Origin: Trichomonas tenax
Taxonomy: Eukaryota > Parabasalia > Trichomonadida > Trichomonadidae
Direction of reading: 5' to 3'
DNA: 64,000 nucleotides
Assembly: GCA_023091735.1 (NCBI GenBank)
Contig: JALKBU010000106.1
Coordinates: 1 to 64,000 of the forward strand
Position numbers and translations under genes: made by a program. Shown piece after piece: positions 60,456-64,000 of this stretch. Under the pieces are notes generated by a model. That model was not told where the DNA came from, ran no database searches, and saw only the letters and a program-made list of their open reading frames with translations. Within the stretch, counting starts at the first letter, position 1; each line of letters starts with the position of its first letter.

Positions 60456-61310
60456 ATGGTTGATGTTGAGTTATCTCCTTTTGTATTCGTTTTTCTAGTT
60501 CTTGTTACTTTGGCCATTTTCGTTCTGATGTTTACAACATCGTTCAGTGTTTCCTTCAATGATACTACAGCGGCTGAAATTCAAATATATAATATCATTC
60601 GAAATAAAGAAAACCCGCAATTCGTAGACAGTCAAGGAGTAAATGTTGAACCTGTGAAAGGAGTCTTCATTTCATTGATAATTCAAGTTTATACACGAAA
60701 TGCACAACAAGTCAATGAAAACATCACTCAAATTCTTGAAAAATACAAGAAATCGCCAATCTCAGACAAGCCATACGAAATGATATGCATTTTACCTGAT
60801 AATGCCTCAGTTCAAAAATCAATCGATTATTTTTCAAAAATTTATCAGAAAATAGTATTCTTCACATCGCTAAACGATCCAATAAACGATTTCAAACAAT
60901 CTGTTATGATGGCAAAAGGCCAATACGTTCTCGATACTAAATTTATTGATCAGGAATTATCAGAGTTTTCTAAATACGATAAACAGTTCATAACGATTGC
61001 AACTCCAATGAATTCTATACATTTACCATTCTATCACCAACAGATGTTCAGTTTACCAATATTTATTTATAAACCTGCAGGAATGGTCATTTTCTCGCGT
61101 CTGCACTCAACAGGACAAAAGGCACAGTATGAGATTGATTATCTCTGCAAATCTTGCCACTTAACAGCATATTATAAATCATATATTTTTTCTGACTTTA
61201 ATCCTTCAATATTGAACATAATTATTGCCAAGCTCTGGAAGTCGGTTATAGTTTTCCTATTTAAACGTCACTACTGGACAATCGGTAAAACAAAGAGAAA
61301 ATCGTCATAA
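60456..61310 (+). CDS. Divergent ALG5-like (GT2-fold) membrane glycosyltransferase
   Basis: A 284-residue type II membrane protein with an N-terminal helix (~9-29, FVFVFLVLVTLAIFVLMF). A GT2-like domain follows (GVFISLIIQVYTRNAQQVNENI, YEMICILPDNAS, KGQYVLDTKFID). The C-terminus resembles the end of dolichyl-phosphate glucosyltransferase ALG5: YEIDYLCKSCHLTAYYKSYIF, then a hydrophobic helix and KRHYWTIGK. The usual VVDDGS and DADG metal/nucleotide motifs are replaced by CILPDNAS and VLDTKF, so activity is doubtful. ALG5 makes dolichyl-phosphate glucose, whose glucose is what glucosidase II later trims; trichomonads lack glucosylation in their known N-glycan precursors, so a changed role is plausible (inference). 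Confidence 0.4.
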   Translation: MVDVELSPFVFVFLVLVTLAIFVLMFTTSFSVSFNDTTAAEIQIYNIIRNKENPQFVDSQGVNVEPVKGVFISLIIQVYTRNAQQVNENITQILEKYKKSPISDKPYEMICILPDNASVQKSIDYFSKIYQKIVFFTSLNDPINDFKQSVMMAKGQYVLDTKFIDQELSEFSKYDKQFITIATPMNSIHLPFYHQQMFSLPIFIYKPAGMVIFSRLHSTGQKAQYEIDYLCKSCHLTAYYKSYIFSDFNPSILNIIIAKLWKSVIVFLFKRHYWTIGKTKRKSS

Positions 61311-61623
61311 AACTTTGATAGGAACCAAGCAGACACCGTATACAGTCCGTGTGTAGTGTCCCACCGACGAAATGGTAAGAGTAATCAGTGATATTTCATA
61401 ATGAAATACGTTATCAAAGTTCGAATGCAATTCCGCCTACGTCCGCTTGACTTACATACCGACGCACATGTCAATATCTTAGTTTTTTGGAATTCGAAAT
61501 TTGAACTGTGAAAATTTAGCGTAAAAAGGCCAGACACAGCACATAAAAGCCAAATCCGAGTGAAATTTAACTTTTCGAAATGAAACATTTTTCTGACACT
61601 TTTTGTTCAGTTGTTTATATAAA
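61311..61623. other. Spacer with GC-richer, structured stretch
   Basis: About 310 bp. Positions ~61318-61385 and ~61420-61475 are clearly richer in G and C than any other spacer here (e.g. ACAGTCCGTGTGTAGTGTCC, CGCCTACGTCCGCTTGAC). No frame fits. A small non-coding RNA gene is possible, but I recognise no motif of a known class. Confidence 0.35.
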
Positions 61624-62136
61624 ATGACACAGGTTGATCCAATGATATTTTCAAAGGCTTCGATGCTCCTCAACATCTACCAAGTCAGTTATATTGCCAA
61701 GAGAGCTAAACTTGTCATCACGCAAGGCCAGATCTCGAAAGCTGAGCAATTAAACAGAAAACCCGTCGCTGTTTGGGTAAAACACAGCTACGGTCTGTAT
61801 TTCCTTGATGCCGATGGTATGGATGCGTTTCCAATTACAGGTGACACGGGTTTTTTCGATATCCAATTAAAGTCCCTTAAAAAAGATCAAGGACAGTTAA
61901 GATACATTCAGTGCACGCTTAAAAATACGAAAGTGCCCTTGAATCTATATGGTCCCGATGAAGTTATGGCTTTATGGTATGATGCACTGCGTTACATTGT
62001 TTTAGGTGCACAGCCAGAGACACACACGTCTCTTAACTACAGAGAGGCCCTTATTCACGGTTTAGAATATTCTCAGATTAATAACGAAAAGGCTCCAGAA
62101 GTCCCTCCACCACCACCGGACTTGAACTGGAAGTAA
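61624..62136 (+). CDS. Small protein, probable PH-like fold, poly-Pro C-terminus
   Basis: A 170-residue protein; I start at ATG 61624, since the frame upstream begins only at a TTG. The middle (about 48-145) alternates short strands and ends in one amphipathic helix (YGPDEVMALWYDALRYIVLG), as in PH-like domains. The N-terminus is helical and basic. The C-terminus reads APEVPPPPPDLNWK, a possible profilin, SH3 or EVH1 ligand. There is no signal or membrane segment. Function unknown; a membrane or actin adaptor is one possibility (inference). Confidence 0.55.
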   Translation: MTQVDPMIFSKASMLLNIYQVSYIAKRAKLVITQGQISKAEQLNRKPVAVWVKHSYGLYFLDADGMDAFPITGDTGFFDIQLKSLKKDQGQLRYIQCTLKNTKVPLNLYGPDEVMALWYDALRYIVLGAQPETHTSLNYREALIHGLEYSQINNEKAPEVPPPPPDLNWK

Positions 62137-62433
62137 CTTGTTATTGTAAGTGCGGAGTAACAAAGAAATATTTATATTAACTGAAATTATTTTGTCATAT
62201 CTTAATGAAAATTGTAACTTTATCATTAATCATTCATAAATATATATTTATCATCCTACTAACATCACTACTTCATTTTTCACTACCGAAATCACTTTTA
62301 TAACTTCTAAATAAAATGTATGCTAAAATAACTTCACTTCGCATTAAAATATAAATGTGTTGGTATTGCGAAAGAGATTTATTAATGTTTTATGAGATGT
62401 TAAATGAAATTGATTTCAAATTGCTAATACATT
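62137..62433. other. Spacer between convergent genes
   Basis: About 300 bp of AT-rich DNA with nothing recognisable. Confidence 0.6.
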
Positions 62434-63261
62434 CTATTTTTGCTTAGCCATTTCTTCAAACATGTCAGCCAGTTCAACGAGTGAAGGTTTGATCCAAGTT
62501 GGGTGATCAGCTTCTGGAAAATCAAGAACATCTTTTTCTGTATCGATTCCAGACAAAACGAGGACGGACCTCGCTCCGTTCCTTGAAGCGAATAATATAT
62601 CTGTAATCATTCTGTCGCCAACCATTACGACATCATCTTTTGTAACGCCAAGTGTCAAAAGAACAGTGTCGAACATTGGTTTGTTTGGTTTTCCGATGAC
62701 ATCTGCCTCATTGTTGATGCCGACCTCAAAAGCACGAACGCAAGAGCCACTGCCGCAGATCAAGATTCCGCCGTGCATTGGGAAGTTTGGATCTGGGTTT
62801 GTACCGATCAACTTAGCGCCATAGTTCTTGCACAGCAAAATTCCGCGTGAGATGTCTGCGTGTGACAAAGATTCGGACTTGGACACAACGACAGCCTCAA
62901 CTGGCTGCGGTTCTGGGTCTGTTTTGAGGTTGTGGACCTCAATTCCGTGGTTTCTGAGTTCCTCCATGAGTCCATCGAATCCACAAACGAAAACTTTCGA
63001 GATATTGTGGTGTTGTAAGTATTTCGCTGTAGCATAGCCTGAAGAGAACACATCATCGACTTGGAATCCCTCTAGTCCAAGTTTCTCAAGCATTTTGAGG
63101 TATTGTTCGCGTGTTTTAGAGCAATTATTTGTGACCAAAACCAAACGAACGCCGAGTTTCCTGATCCTATTGAGTGCATCAATGGCGCCTTTGATCGGTG
63201 TGTTGTCAATCCATATGACACCGTCACCATCTAAAAGGAGAACCTTAGGAATGGATTTCAT
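62434..63261 (-). CDS. HAD-superfamily IIA phosphatase (PGP / p-nitrophenylphosphatase type)
   Basis: A 275-residue enzyme. HAD motifs in order: LLLDGDGVIW (nucleophile Asp11, acid/base Asp13), LVTNNCSKTR, GKPNKPMFD (catalytic Lys) and VGDRMITDILFA. Cap type C2 (~residues 80-190) and length match phosphoglycolate phosphatase/4-nitrophenylphosphatase proteins of eukaryotes. These clear side products such as 2-phosphoglycolate or dephosphorylate pyridoxal phosphate; the substrate here is not decidable. An Inr-like TCACTT on the minus strand (63281-63286) gives a 22-nt leader. Confidence 0.9.
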   Translation of the reverse strand: MKSIPKVLLLDGDGVIWIDNTPIKGAIDALNRIRKLGVRLVLVTNNCSKTREQYLKMLEKLGLEGFQVDDVFSSGYATAKYLQHHNISKVFVCGFDGLMEELRNHGIEVHNLKTDPEPQPVEAVVVSKSESLSHADISRGILLCKNYGAKLIGTNPDPNFPMHGGILICGSGSCVRAFEVGINNEADVIGKPNKPMFDTVLLTLGVTKDDVVMVGDRMITDILFASRNGARSVLVLSGIDTEKDVLDFPEADHPTWIKPSLVELADMFEEMAKQK

Positions 63262-63701
63262 TTATATAACTAATTGCAAAAAGTGACACTAAAATTTTAA
63301 AAAGTGTCAAAGCCCATCATTTACAATTCAAGGTACTGAAACTCTTAACCTTATTTTATGAATCCTCAAGAACACGTCAGCATTTATATTATAGTTTTAA
63401 ACACGCGTAGATATACGTGTGCTTATGCTTGCTATAGGATCCAGATGTCAATATTTTAGTAATTTACTTCCCCAGAGGATTGTTCTCGGATTTTTTCACG
63501 ATCAACAAAAATGGTCCACATTCTTTTGTAAAGAACATTCTAAGTGTTGGGTCCAAGATATATTAAAGACCACCATTTGCTTAACTCATCGGTGTTAACT
63601 GAAAGAATCATAATTAAATTTTTTATGAAGATATTCTTACCCTCTTTATATAAAAAGTAACGTTTGGATTAAAAAGTGCTAATTTGATCAAAAAGTGACA
63701 T
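63262..63701. promoter_or_regulatory. Divergent promoter region with repeated AAAAAGTGACA boxes
   Basis: A 440-bp spacer. Near the phosphatase start there are two boxes, CAAAAAGTGACAC and AAAAAGTGTCAAAG (about 63277-63312), the first reading TCACTTTTT (Inr-like) on the minus strand. Near the Myb start, three 19-bp direct repeats at 63651-63707 carry AAAAAGTAAC, AAAAAGTGCT and AAAAAGTGAC. Confidence 0.5.
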
Positions 63702-63707
63702 ATGGAT
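63651..63707 (+). repeat. Three 19-bp direct repeats spanning the Myb gene start
   Basis: Units at 63651-63669, 63670-63688 and 63689-63707, each of the form (T/C)AAAAAGTRNYNNNTTGAT or similar and ending GAT. The last one includes the ATG at 63702. Confidence 0.65.
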
Positions 63708-64000
63708 GATTCTTCACGAAATGTTTATTATTTTGCGAAGAATTTAAGGTTCGATTTTTTGGGGTACAAAGATGTTCTGTCTGCGTATTCCATGTATTTC
63801 AAGCTTTTAAACGAAGATGAGCAAGGGATTTCTGTAACTAACGATATTATCACCGAAAATCCAGATAGAATATGCTCATCAGATCATCCATGGACACGAA
63901 TTGAAGTTGAGGCACTTATACAAGGAATAAACATGTATGGTGTCGGAAATTGGTCTCAAATCCGTTCTACATTTAGCGAAATTTTCAATGAACACCAAAG
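63702..64000 (+). CDS. SANT/Myb protein, partial (runs off the window)
   Basis: An ATG-initiated frame open to the window edge, ~99 codons seen. The N-terminal part (YFAKNLRFDFLGYKDVLSAYSMYF) matches the start of the protein at 12062 (FVNKLPVIQFQYRHVLTAYSEYV). A SANT/Myb repeat follows (HPWTRIEVEALIQGINMYGVGNWSQI); YGVGNWSQI is the telobox-like/TRF-like form of the Myb helix 2-3 region. The 3' end is outside the window. Confidence 0.7.
   Translation, partial: MDDSSRNVYYFAKNLRFDFLGYKDVLSAYSMYFKLLNEDEQGISVTNDIITENPDRICSSDHPWTRIEVEALIQGINMYGVGNWSQIRSTFSEIFNEHQ

Noticed and set aside
1..64000. CRISPR arrays, rRNA genes, phage or viral genes, bacterial operons
   Set aside because: No regular short repeats with unique spacers, no rRNA-like conserved blocks, no capsid, polymerase or integrase motifs. 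Gene structure and content are those of a eukaryotic nucleus.

Overview
The window looks like nuclear DNA of a trichomonad parabasalid (Tritrichomonas or Trichomonas type). The reasons are: strongly AT-rich intergenic DNA; almost every gene a single uninterrupted reading frame; very short 5' leaders beginning at Inr-like TCA+1Y(T/A) boxes 10-28 nt before the ATG; stop codons that often read TAAA; and expanded surface families known from this group (BspA-type leucine-rich-repeat proteins, Pmp-like GGA(I/L/V)/FxxN proteins, F5/8-type-C proteins, ankyrin proteins, Myb proteins). The species cannot be fixed from the sequence alone.

Layout. 1-5.6 kb is accessory and decayed: a beta-helix-type surface protein fragment running into a damaged tRNA-Leu, an F5/8-type-C protein, and a HECT ubiquitin-ligase pseudogene. 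5.6-19.2 kb is gene-dense: BspA-like membrane protein, AP-1 gamma adaptin, tRNA A37 deaminase (Tad1/ADAT1 type), a small SANT/Myb protein, a FlK-like thioesterase, an ankyrin-like protein, a 0.24 kb MULE-like foldback element, an LRR protein with an acidic tail, glucosidase II beta subunit, and a CK1 kinase. 19.2-22.8 kb is non-coding and holds nested inverted repeats. 22.8-28.4 kb is a giant Pmp-like Thr-rich adhesin broken by one in-frame TAG. 28.4-34.7 kb holds an APC5-like protein, an R2R3 Myb protein, a PH-AGC (Akt/PKB-like) kinase and tRNA-Ile. 35.0-37.5 kb is a multiply frameshifted five-membrane-segment gene with prominin-like topology. 37.6-43.3 kb is one very large USP-family deubiquitinase. 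43.3-53.2 kb is gene-poor and full of relics: a coiled-coil ORF with a decayed tail, a frameshifted beta-helix surface gene, and a minus-strand unknown gene interrupted only by TAA codons. 53.2-64 kb returns to housekeeping or signalling genes: PPP phosphatase, ankyrin protein, tRNA-Lys, TKL kinase with a helical-repeat tail, an ALG5-like protein, a PH-like protein, a HAD phosphatase, and the 5' part of a second SANT/Myb protein.

Functional themes are vesicle coats (AP-1), ER glycoprotein processing (glucosidase II beta, possibly an ALG5 relative), ubiquitin/cell-cycle control (USP, APC5-like, HECT relic), phosphosignalling (CK1, AGC, TKL, PPP) and surface proteins. There are no operons. Intact and broken genes alternate, and every in-frame nonsense codon I could place in an otherwise continuous frame is TAA or TAG.
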